Shown: positions 1 to 5,908 of the stretch, in pieces
Layout: each line of letters starts with the position of its first letter
How positions within the stretch are numbered: position 1 is the stretch's first letter
DNA from: Chitinophaga pinensis
GTDB taxonomy: Bacteria > Bacteroidota > Bacteroidia > Chitinophagales > Chitinophagaceae
NCBI GenBank assembly: GCA_943324055.2
Contig: CALPKD020000067.1
Coordinates: 1-6,938, forward strand
DNA: 6,938 bases
Reading direction: 5' to 3'
The notes under the pieces: generated by a model
Database searches by the model: none
Told to the model about the DNA's origin: nothing
The model's input: only the letters and a program-made list of their open reading frames with translations
Translations under genes and position numbers: made by a program

Positions 1-2
1 CA

Positions 3-95
3 ACTAAGAACAAAAAGAATACTCCAGATCGTTTGGAGTTCAAAAAGTATAATTCAATTTTGAAAAAAGTAACTGTTCACAAAGAAATTAAATAA
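3..95 (+). CDS. rpmG: 50S ribosomal protein bL33, C-terminal part (5' end outside window)
   Basis: The last 30 codons of an open frame that enters from the left edge are visible, ending in TAA. The residues [17 protein letters not shown] and the ending VTVHKEIK match the conserved C-terminal half of bL33, a small zinc-ribbon-like or zinc-free protein of the large ribosomal subunit near the E site. bL33 is usually 50-60 residues, so roughly half is missing and the cysteine status cannot be judged. The stop lies only 2 bp before the next start, so the two genes are surely co-transcribed. In Bacteroidota this gene is typically preceded by rpmB (bL28), which would lie just outside the window. Confidence 0.93.
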   Translation, partial: TKNKKNTPDRLEFKKYNSILKKVTVHKEIK

Positions 96-97
96 TC

Positions 98-271
98 ATG
101 GCAAAAGCAGCTTCAAAAAACGCGAAAGTAAAGGATCTTAAGGCTTCTGCCGAGGCCAAAAACTGGACAAAAGTAATCAAAGCAATACGTAGCCCTAAAA
201 CAGGAGCGTATACTTTTAAAGAGTCTATTATTCACAAAGACCTTGTGAAGGATTTTTTAGCTAGCAAATAG
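98..271 (+). CDS. DUF4295 small basic protein, Bacteroidota-specific ribosomal protein (bL38 type)
   Basis: A complete 57-residue, lysine-rich protein starting with MAKAASKN. The core at about residues 20-42 (AKNWTKVIKAIRSPKTGAYTFKE) is the hallmark of the DUF4295 family, which in Bacteroidota almost always sits between rpmG and ftsY, exactly as here. From memory, cryo-EM of a Flavobacterium ribosome assigned this family to the large subunit as bL38; treat the name as recalled rather than verified. Very basic composition, no signal peptide, no membrane segment and translational proximity to bL33 all fit a ribosomal protein. No SD precedes the ATG: the upstream bases are AAATTAAATAATC. A strong terminator 56 bp downstream ends the operon. 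It is short enough that automatic gene finders often omit it. Confidence 0.9.
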   Translation: MAKAASKNAKVKDLKASAEAKNWTKVIKAIRSPKTGAYTFKESIIHKDLVKDFLASK

Positions 272-326
272 TATTTCGCATTAGCGTATTATTATTAGTT
301 TGTCTACAATCGCATTAAACTAATTC

Positions 327-357
327 AAAGCTTTCCCTTACCGGGAGAGCTTTTTTT
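327..357 (+). terminator. Intrinsic terminator of the rpmG-DUF4295 operon
   Basis: An 11-bp stem, AAAGCTTTCCC at 327-337 against GGGAGAGCTTT at 343-353 (all pairs canonical except one U-G), closes a 5-nt loop TTACC. The 3' arm merges into a run of seven T at 351-357. It lies 56 bp past the DUF4295 stop and about 90 bp before the ftsY promoter, so it separates ribosomal-protein transcription from ftsY. Confidence 0.92.
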
Positions 358-423
358 GTTTATCCAATGTTTTTATTAGTATAGACTAGATAGGGAAGCA
401 CTCGGTTTAAATAAAATAGCTAC

Positions 424-456
424 TTTCAATCTGTATTCCATATTTAAGTAAATTTG
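424..456 (+). promoter_or_regulatory. Bacteroidota-type promoter of ftsY (predicted leaderless)
   Basis: A perfect TAnnTTTG -7 element, TAAATTTG, lies at 449-456. A weak -33 element (TTTC at 424-427, consensus TTTG) sits 21 bp upstream. The G ending the -7 box is 5 bases before the A of the ftsY ATG. With the spacing seen at rnpB (start 4-6 nt after that G) transcription would begin at 460-462, on the start codon itself. Confidence 0.7.
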
Positions 457-460
457 CAGT

Positions 461-1423
461 ATGAGTTTTTTAGGAAAATTATTCGGAAAAAAAGAAAAAG
501 AAACATTAGATCAAGGATTAGAAAAAACCAAACAAGGCTTTTTTGAGCGTATATCTAAGGTAATTATTGGAAAAACATCGGTGGATGATGACGTTTTAGA
601 CCAATTAGAGGAAGCATTAATAGGAGCAGACGTAGGAGTGGACACCACTTTAGCGATTATTGAAAAGATCCAAGAAAGGGTAAAAAAGGATAAATACCTA
701 TCAACTTCGGAACTCAATACCATTTTACATGACGAGATTGCCAATTTATTGGTGGATGCGCCCATGGATCAAATCGGGTTCAATCCTCCTGCTAATAAAA
801 AGCCATATGTGATATTAGTAGTTGGCGTAAATGGTGTTGGTAAAACAACCACTATCGGGAAATTAGCACATCACTATAAGGAAGCCGGAAACGAAGTAAT
901 ATTAGGCGCAGCAGACACATTCAGAGCCGCAGCAGTTGATCAATTAACTATTTGGAGTGAAAGAGTAGGCGTTGCCATTGTGAAGCAAAATATGGGCTCC
1001 GATCCAAGTGCGGTTGCATTTGATACCATTCAGTCCGCCATCGCAAAAAATGCAGATGTCGTATTAATAGACACAGCGGGTCGTTTACATAATAAAGCAC
1101 ATTTAATGGATGAGCTCAATAAAATTAAACGTGTAATACAAAAGCAATTACCTGATGCACCCCACGAAGTTTTATTAGTGTTAGATGGATCCACTGGACA
1201 AAATGCATTAGAACAAGCAAAGCAATTTATGGCAGTGACCAATGTGAACGCATTAGCTATTACAAAGTTAGATGGTACCGCTAAAGGCGGTGTGGTATTG
1301 GCTATCGCGCATCAGTGTAAAATTCCTGTTAAATATATTGGTGTAGGAGAACAAATAAAAGACTTAGTTTTATTTGATAAAAATGAATTTGTAGATTCTT
1401 TATTTAGTTTGAACCGCGGATAA
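461..1423 (+). CDS. ftsY: Signal recognition particle receptor FtsY (SRP GTPase)
   Basis: FtsY is the membrane-associated SRP receptor. It binds the Ffh GTPase of SRP-ribosome complexes and hands nascent membrane proteins to the SecYEG translocon, with reciprocal GTP hydrolysis. The 320-aa protein has a short A region (residues 1-22: an MSFLGKLFGKKEK amphipathic, basic membrane-binding helix), a helical N domain (about 23-105, with the ALIGADVG motif at 52-59) and a G domain. Visible GTPase motifs are the P-loop GVNGVGKTT (122-130), DTFRAAA (152-158), DTAGR (204-208), TKLDGTAKGG (268-277) and GVGEQIKDL (294-302). The short A domain, unlike the long acidic one of E. coli, separates it from that form but is common in this phylum. 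GVNGVGKTT favours FtsY over Ffh, which also has a C-terminal M domain missing here. The start is fixed by the conserved MSFLGK opening. It is transcribed alone from a promoter directly abutting the ATG. Confidence 0.97.
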   Translation: MSFLGKLFGKKEKETLDQGLEKTKQGFFERISKVIIGKTSVDDDVLDQLEEALIGADVGVDTTLAIIEKIQERVKKDKYLSTSELNTILHDEIANLLVDAPMDQIGFNPPANKKPYVILVVGVNGVGKTTTIGKLAHHYKEAGNEVILGAADTFRAAAVDQLTIWSERVGVAIVKQNMGSDPSAVAFDTIQSAIAKNADVVLIDTAGRLHNKAHLMDELNKIKRVIQKQLPDAPHEVLLVLDGSTGQNALEQAKQFMAVTNVNALAITKLDGTAKGGVVLAIAHQCKIPVKYIGVGEQIKDLVLFDKNEFVDSLFSLNRG

Positions 1424-1459
1424 TAAAATGCTCTTTTTTTTGGCGGAATTTTGGGTCAC

Positions 1460-1981
1460 TTATTTAAAAGTATATCTAATACCAATACCTGCCCAGCCAC
1501 TTTCAAAATAACTACTTCCTACAAAGTTAAATGAGGGTTGCCAGTCAATACTAAGGTCTAATGGAGCACCTTTTAATTTGTAATCAAGTCCTAATATACC
1601 GTCTACTCCTAATGCAATGCCAGAAGTATGATTTGGATTATTTTTTTTCCATTCCTCACTCCAAATTCCAATATGTCCTCCATATCCTACATACCACGCC
1701 AAATTGTCCACGCCATCTATTGTAGCATATTTCTCATATAGTAATGTTGCGCGTAAGCCATCCAATGTAAAATATCCCAAAGCTTCAATTGCCTTATTGG
1801 ACCTGATGAATTGTTTGTACGATATAGCACTTGGGTACATTTTAACACCAATCGCCTTACTATATGGGCTCGTGTATGCTTCGTTTAGCTTTTTAGGTGC
1901 GTCAAGCGTATAATCTTGAGCAAATCCTGTTTGAAAAACCAAGACAGTTAAAAGGATTGTAACAACTTGCTTTAGTTTCAT
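1460..1981 (-). CDS. Exported small beta-barrel-like protein, probably outer membrane; function unknown
   Basis: A 173-residue protein with a clear signal peptide: MKLK basic start, hydrophobic VVTILLTVLVF (6-16), and a probable signal-peptidase I site near GFA-QD (residues 21/22). The mature part alternates hydrophobic and polar residues, is rich in Gly, Tyr and Trp, and ends in WAGIGIRYTFK, like the last strand of outer membrane barrels. The pattern LGLDYKLKGAPLDLSIDWQPSFNF (about 130-153) resembles small barrel proteins of unknown function common in Bacteroidota. With about 150 mature residues it could form at most a small (about 8-strand) barrel. I do not recognise a specific family or ligand. 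An in-frame ATG 15 codons upstream (2026) would bury the signal peptide and start upstream of its own promoter box, so I chose 1981. It is convergent with ftsY (36 bp between stops) and divergent from the prenyl synthase. Confidence 0.72.
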   Translation of the reverse strand: MKLKQVVTILLTVLVFQTGFAQDYTLDAPKKLNEAYTSPYSKAIGVKMYPSAISYKQFIRSNKAIEALGYFTLDGLRATLLYEKYATIDGVDNLAWYVGYGGHIGIWSEEWKKNNPNHTSGIALGVDGILGLDYKLKGAPLDLSIDWQPSFNFVGSSYFESGWAGIGIRYTFK

Positions 1982-2002
1982 TTTTTCTAAATTGGGGGAA
2001 CA

Positions 2003-2031
2003 CAAATTTAAGGGTAATTCACTCAAAGCAA
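2003..2031 (-). promoter_or_regulatory. Promoter of the exported barrel-like protein gene
   Basis: Read on the minus strand, a perfect TAnnTTTG box (TAAATTTG, plus-strand 2010-2003) is preceded 18 bp upstream by TTG (plus-strand 2031-2029). Initiation is expected near 1997-1999, giving a leader of about 16-18 nt containing a CCCCC tract before the ATG at 1981. The position also rules out the longer reading frame starting at 2026. Confidence 0.7.
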
Positions 2032-2034
2032 CTG

Positions 2035-2065
2035 TTTATAAAATGCTAAAATTTGGTTAGGTTTG
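2035..2065 (+). promoter_or_regulatory. Promoter of the prenyl synthase-permease operon (predicted leaderless)
   Basis: A TAnnTTTG -7 element, TAGGTTTG, lies at 2058-2065. TTTA at 2035-2038 is a near match to the -33 TTTG with a 19-bp spacer. The final G is 5 bases before the ATG at 2070, the same geometry as at ftsY. The -33 region is 3 bp from the -33 region of the divergent minus-strand promoter, so the two polymerases would compete or share regulators. Confidence 0.66.
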
Positions 2066-2069
2066 TAGT

Positions 2070-3035
2070 ATGTATAGTTTCCAAGAATTATCGATACAAT
2101 TCAATCAAGGATTCGAAGCGCCTCGTTTCCCAACAAGCCCTGCAACTTTATATGAGCCAGGTGAGTATTTCCTCAATATCGGGGGCAAAAGAATAAGGCC
2201 CGTATTGTGTTTATTAGGCAATGAATTATTTAGTGAACTTAGTCAAGATGCTTTTCATTTAGCAGGGGCTGTAGAATTATTTCACAACTTCACCTTAGTG
2301 CATGATGACATGATGGACGAAGCGAGTTTACGCCGTGGTAAAGAAACAGTGCATATTAAATATGATGCAAGCACTGCTTTACTAGTAGGGGATGTAATGC
2401 TTATTCGCGCTTACGAATATTTGCAAAGAATTCAACCACAACATTTGTCGGCAATACTTCAGTTGTTTAATCAAACTGCAAAAGAAGTTTGCGAGGGTCA
2501 GCAATTGGATATGGATTATTCCAAAATGGACAACGTGAGTATGGAAGACTATATCCAGATGATTACTTTAAAAACTTCTGTGTTATTAGCAGCGAGTTTA
2601 GAAATGGGCGCGATTGTGGGTGGCGCCGGAAAAGGCAACCGATCACATTTATATGAATTTGGAAAAAACATTGGGATTGCATTTCAAATACAGGACGATT
2701 ATTTAGATGCATTTGGGGATGCTGCTATATTTGGAAAAGAGCCAGGAGGAGACATCAAACAAAATAAAAAAACCTTTTTATTATTACATACACTAGCGGT
2801 TGCTAATCCTGCACAAAAAGAGCAACTGAATATTTTATTGAATAGCAATCCTGCAGATAAAGTGGAGCAGGTATTACAAATATTTACAGACTGTGGAGTT
2901 GGCGATTGGGCGGAAAATTTAAAAGCACAGTATTTACAAAAAGCATTTGAGCATTTAGAAGCAATCGCAGTAGTGTCCACTCGGAAAGAGCCACTTATTG
3001 CTTTGGCTAATTATTTAATGAATCGAAATCAATAA
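2070..3035 (+). CDS. Trans-polyprenyl diphosphate synthase (all-E isoprenyl chain-elongating enzyme)
   Basis: This enzyme condenses isopentenyl diphosphate onto an allylic diphosphate to make linear all-trans prenyl diphosphates for menaquinone, carotenoids or lipid precursors. It is 321 aa, usual for the family. Motifs: GGKRIRP (38-44, IPP binding), first Asp-rich motif DDMMD (79-83) followed by LRRG (87-90), GQQLD (143-147), and second Asp-rich motif QIQDDYLD (206-213) with GGDIKQNKKT (227-235). All catalytic Asp, Arg and Lys positions are intact. Chain length: the first motif is the plain DDxxD without a two-residue insertion, and the fifth residue before it is Phe74 (Thr75 fourth). A bulky aromatic at that place is known to limit products to about C20 or shorter in related enzymes, so a GGPP-like or FPP-like product is my inference; longer chains cannot be excluded. 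Cytosolic. No SD; the ATG sits at the predicted transcription start. The permease gene follows after 10 bp. Confidence 0.93.
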   Translation: MYSFQELSIQFNQGFEAPRFPTSPATLYEPGEYFLNIGGKRIRPVLCLLGNELFSELSQDAFHLAGAVELFHNFTLVHDDMMDEASLRRGKETVHIKYDASTALLVGDVMLIRAYEYLQRIQPQHLSAILQLFNQTAKEVCEGQQLDMDYSKMDNVSMEDYIQMITLKTSVLLAASLEMGAIVGGAGKGNRSHLYEFGKNIGIAFQIQDDYLDAFGDAAIFGKEPGGDIKQNKKTFLLLHTLAVANPAQKEQLNILLNSNPADKVEQVLQIFTDCGVGDWAENLKAQYLQKAFEHLEAIAVVSTRKEPLIALANYLMNRNQ

Positions 3036-3045
3036 TCCCTACCTG

Positions 3046-4746
3046 ATGATGAATTTATTCAGAAAAAAATCGATCGAAAAAATTGTCCAAGACGCAGAAG
3101 CGGGCATGAGTGATGGTCATAGTGCAAGTGGAATGAAACGCGTCTTAGGCGTAAAGGATTTGACTTTTATGGGGATTGCGGCCGTTGTCGGTGCTGGTAT
3201 TTTTTCAACCATTGGTACAGCAGCTTTTCATGGCGGACCAGGCATCTCTTTATTATTTGTAATCACAGCCATTACTTGTGGATTTAGTGCATTGTGTTAT
3301 GCCGAATTTGCAAGTCGTGTTCCTATAGCCGGTAGCGCGTATACTTATGCATATGTAACTTTTGGCGAAGTAGTAGCGTGGATCATTGGATGGGCGCTTA
3401 TATTAGAATATGCGATTGGCAATATTGTGGTTGCAATTAGTTGGAGTGGGTATTTTGTAAATTTATTAGAAGGGTTTCATATTCATTTGCCAGGATGGCT
3501 TAGCACAAATTTTGAACAAGCACAACAAGGTTACGACGAAGCAATGGCACATTTGGCTAGCGGTGGCACACAAGCTACATTTAGCAAGTTAGCGCGTATT
3601 GGTTATGATGCAATCACTAATGCGCCGATGATTGGTAATTGGAGAGTGATTTTAAATATCCCTGCGCTAGTAATTGTGGTACTTATTACGATGTTGGTGT
3701 ACAGAGGTATTAAAGAAAGTAAAAGAAGCACCAACTTAATGGTCATCTTTAAAATTATAGTGATCATTTTTGTAATCATTTTAGGATCTTTTTATGTAGA
3801 TACTAGCAATTGGGTTCCTTTTATGCCAAATGGTTTTAAGGGCGTGTTAGCAGGTGTGTCAGCCGTGTTCTATGCTTATATCGGTTTTGATGCGATTTCT
3901 ACAACTGCAGAGGAATGTAAAAATCCACAACGTGATTTGCCTAAGGGTATGATTTACTCTTTAATTATTTGCACAGTCTTATATATTTTAATTGCCTTGG
4001 TATTGACTGGCATGGTTAATTATTCTGAACTAAAAGTGGACGATCCTTTGGCATTTGTTTTTGAGCGCCTAGGATTGCATAAAATAGGATATATAATTTC
4101 GATTAGTGCGGTTGTAGCTACCACGAGTGTATTATTGGTTTTTCAATTAGGACAACCAAGAATATGGATGAGTATGAGCAGAGATGGTTTGTTACCAAAG
4201 AAGTTTTCTAATGTACATCCAAAATACGGTACACCTGCTTTTGCCACAATCATCACTGGTATTTTTGTAGGGGTGCCTTCCTTATTCATGTCTATTAGTC
4301 GCATGACCGACTTAACAAGTATTGGCACTTTGTTTGCGTTTGTACTAGTTTGCTTTGGCGTATTGGTACTGCCTAGAATTTCGCCGGATGTAAAAAAGAA
4401 AGCATTTAGCTTACCTTATATCAATGGTCAATTTATTATTCCAGCATTCGCTGCAATATTTATTTATTTTGCACAAAATAGAATCAAAGAAGCTTTTGGT
4501 GCATTTGGTACCGAAAGTTATCAGGAGATATTGTTCTTGGTATTTGTTTTTATATTGATCATCGTAGCCTTGTTTAGTTTTATTCGAAAGTATTCAGTGA
4601 TACCAGTTGTGGGTGCAATGTGTTGTTTGTATTTGATGATCGAAATTCCACCCGTAAGCTGGTTGTGGTTTTTTATATGGATGACAATTGGTTTAGTTTT
4701 TTATGCGCTTTATGGTAGTAAGAAAAGTTTGTTGGCAAAAAAATAA
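3046..4746 (+). CDS. APC-superfamily amino acid permease (cationic amino acid transporter-like)
   Basis: A polytopic inner membrane transporter of 566 residues, probably importing an amino acid with H+ or Na+, or exchanging it. TM1 holds the substrate-binding GAGIF (49-53) in VVGAGIFSTIG; the TM2-TM3 signature includes EFASRVPIAGSAYTY (87-101). TM6 has AYIGFDAIS (277-285), followed by the cytoplasmic loop TAEECKNPQRDLPKGM (287-302) typical of the CAT/YfnA branch of APC. QPRIWMSMSRDGLLP (370-384) is the family's conserved TM8-TM9 loop. About 12-14 hydrophobic segments are apparent. A roughly 60-residue hydrophilic stretch (141-200) between TM3 and TM4 regions is longer than in minimal APC members. 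The substrate cannot be read from sequence. ATG codons at 3046 and 3049 are both possible; neither has an SD. It lies 10 bp behind the prenyl synthase and is presumably co-transcribed, without an evident metabolic link. Confidence 0.92.
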   Translation: MMNLFRKKSIEKIVQDAEAGMSDGHSASGMKRVLGVKDLTFMGIAAVVGAGIFSTIGTAAFHGGPGISLLFVITAITCGFSALCYAEFASRVPIAGSAYTYAYVTFGEVVAWIIGWALILEYAIGNIVVAISWSGYFVNLLEGFHIHLPGWLSTNFEQAQQGYDEAMAHLASGGTQATFSKLARIGYDAITNAPMIGNWRVILNIPALVIVVLITMLVYRGIKESKRSTNLMVIFKIIVIIFVIILGSFYVDTSNWVPFMPNGFKGVLAGVSAVFYAYIGFDAISTTAEECKNPQRDLPKGMIYSLIICTVLYILIALVLTGMVNYSELKVDDPLAFVFERLGLHKIGYIISISAVVATTSVLLVFQLGQPRIWMSMSRDGLLPKKFSNVHPKYGTPAFATIITGIFVGVPSLFMSISRMTDLTSIGTLFAFVLVCFGVLVLPRISPDVKKKAFSLPYINGQFIIPAFAAIFIYFAQNRIKEAFGAFGTESYQEILFLVFVFILIIVALFSFIRKYSVIPVVGAMCCLYLMIEIPPVSWLWFFIWMTIGLVFYALYGSKKSLLAKK

Positions 4747-4764
4747 TAAATACCAGTAAGTTTG
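4732..4764 (+). promoter_or_regulatory. Probable promoter of the DUF2027/Smr gene
   Basis: A perfect TAnnTTTG box, TAAGTTTG, lies at 4757-4764 with TTG at 4732-4734, 22 bp upstream and inside the permease 3' end. Initiation would be near 4768-4770, leaving about 22-24 nt of leader. The box is embedded in a perfect inverted repeat. Confidence 0.55.
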
Positions 4765-4775
4765 AAACACTTACT
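4755..4775. repeat. Perfect 7-bp inverted repeat overlapping the -7 box
   Basis: AGTAAGT (4755-4761) and ACTTACT (4769-4775) are exact reverse complements around a 7-nt centre. The repeat covers the TAAGTTTG -7 element. It could be a repressor site, a weak AT-rich transcription end for the permease operon (no T-run follows, arguing against a classical terminator), or chance. Confidence 0.6.
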
Positions 4776-4791
4776 TAATAAATAGTGGATC

Positions 4792-5814
4792 ATGAAGTAT
4801 CAGGTGGGTGATGAAATATTGGTATTACTGAGTAATGAGGAAGGTCGTATTATCGAAATCATGTCCGACACCATGGCAATGATTGAGGTAAGGGGTGTAA
4901 AGTTCCCTGCCTATATGGATCAGATTGATTTCCCTTATTTTAAAAGATTCACGGAAAAGAAATTATTTCCTGCTGCACCTAAGAAAATTTATATTGATCA
5001 AATTCCTAAAGAAAAGGTGCAAAAAAACGATAGTAAGGAAGACGAAGGGGTTTGGTTAAATATCGTGCCAAAATTCACGCTAGATGATTTTAATGACGAA
5101 GTGGTAGAAAGTTTAAAAATATTTATTTCTAATAAAACGCGTGTTGGTTACAATTTTGATTACGCTCAATTGTTTGCGGGTGCTGCTGATTTTTCATTGG
5201 TATCGTCTGTCGCCCCTTTTACCGATTTTTATATTCATGACATTCCTTTTGCCTCAGTGAATGATAGCTTGAGTTTTTTCATTGATTTTTCTTTGACCGA
5301 AACGCATAAGAAAAAAGCAGACCATTTTGAAACGAATGTTAAAATCAAGCCCAAGCAATTATTCCAACGCATTGAATCTTTAAAAGCCGAAAGTCAAACA
5401 ACCATTTCGTATCCTTTATTTGAAACCTATCCAGACAAAGCCGAAGACAATCACATTACCATTGATATTTTAAGGAATGCAGGATACAAGGTGTATGATG
5501 TTTCCAAGATCAAGCAAAATATCCCTTCGGCACGTTCTGTGATAGACCTGCATATTGAAAAAATTGTAGATCAGCATAGTCATTTAACAAATGCTGAAAT
5601 CATACAAATACAATTGGATGAGTTTGAGAAATGGTTTGAACTAGCCCAGTTTAACCATTTGCCATCTATGATTATTATTCATGGAGTGGGTAAGGGTAAA
5701 TTAAAGGCCGAAATTCATGAGTTACTCAAGGTAAAAAAAGGTGTAAAAAGCTTTGTGAATCAATATTCAGAATTTTATGGGTATGGCGCCACCGAGGTCT
5801 TCTTTCAATACTAA
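4792..5814 (+). CDS. DUF2027 and Smr domain protein (MutS2-like C-terminal nuclease domain)
   Basis: A 340-residue soluble protein. Residues 1-55 (MKYQVGDEILVLLSNEEGRIIEI...) look like a small beta-barrel/KOW-like module. A charged linker (about 60-85, KEKVQKNDSKEDEG) leads to a beta-rich middle domain (about 86-215, IVPKFTLDDFNDEVVESLKIFISNKT...) of the DUF2027 type, a combination known in Bacteroidota. The C-terminus (about 248-340) is an Smr domain: DLHIEKI with DLH at 252-254 and HGVGKGKL at 297-304, ending GYGATEVFF. Smr domains elsewhere are DNA or RNA endonucleases, and MutS2/SmrB-type proteins cleave mRNA at collided ribosomes. Without the MutS2 ATPase, a nucleic-acid role here is inference. 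The DLH and HGxGxG motifs are intact, so activity is plausible. The start at 4792 fits the conserved VGDEI opening; no SD. It is followed by rnpB 94 bp on. Confidence 0.88.
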   Translation: MKYQVGDEILVLLSNEEGRIIEIMSDTMAMIEVRGVKFPAYMDQIDFPYFKRFTEKKLFPAAPKKIYIDQIPKEKVQKNDSKEDEGVWLNIVPKFTLDDFNDEVVESLKIFISNKTRVGYNFDYAQLFAGAADFSLVSSVAPFTDFYIHDIPFASVNDSLSFFIDFSLTETHKKKADHFETNVKIKPKQLFQRIESLKAESQTTISYPLFETYPDKAEDNHITIDILRNAGYKVYDVSKIKQNIPSARSVIDLHIEKIVDQHSHLTNAEIIQIQLDEFEKWFELAQFNHLPSMIIIHGVGKGKLKAEIHELLKVKKGVKSFVNQYSEFYGYGATEVFFQY

Positions 5815-5876
5815 TTTCCTGCTTCCAGCTCCCTAGTTTTAGAGTAAATATTCTTTTGCCTTGTATTCTGCTTATT

Positions 5877-5897
5877 CAACATCATTTATAAATGTTG
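5877..5897. repeat. Nested palindromes immediately upstream of the rnpB -7 box
   Basis: CAACAT (5877-5882) pairs with ATGTTG (5892-5897), and inside it CATTTATAAATG (5883-5894) is a perfect 12-bp palindrome. The dyad occupies the -33 to -7 spacer of the rnpB promoter and ends on the base before TACATTTG. It could be an operator or the 3' end structure of the upstream Smr mRNA; no T-tract supports the latter. Confidence 0.6.
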
Positions 5898-5905
5898 TAC
5901 ATTTG
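5898..5905 (+). promoter_or_regulatory. -7 element of the rnpB promoter
   Basis: TACATTTG matches TAnnTTTG exactly. The -33 element is poor (TTC at 5875-5877, 20 bp spacer). The predicted RNA 5' end, set by the P1 helix at 5909-5911, is 4-6 nt after the last G of the box. This is the only promoter in the window whose start can be cross-checked by RNA structure. Confidence 0.75.
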
Positions 5906-5908
5906 CAT

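Noticed and set aside
276..317. The 8-bp direct repeat TCGCATTA at 276-283 and 310-317.
   Set aside because: It is short, AT-rich and occurs only twice; chance is a sufficient explanation and no element boundaries surround it.
1434..1441. A run of eight T after ftsY as an intrinsic terminator.
   Set aside because: No stable hairpin precedes it. CCGC at 1414-1417 and GCGG at 1443-1446 could pair only across a long loop containing the T-run.
1982..2026. An upstream ATG extending the exported protein by 15 residues.
   Set aside because: It would place charged residues ahead of the signal peptide and start upstream of the predicted promoter box at 2003-2010.
2744..2749. AGGAGG inside the prenyl synthase as a ribosome binding or frameshift site.
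   Set aside because: It encodes the conserved PGGD stretch and has no start codon or slippery codon plus stop at a useful distance.
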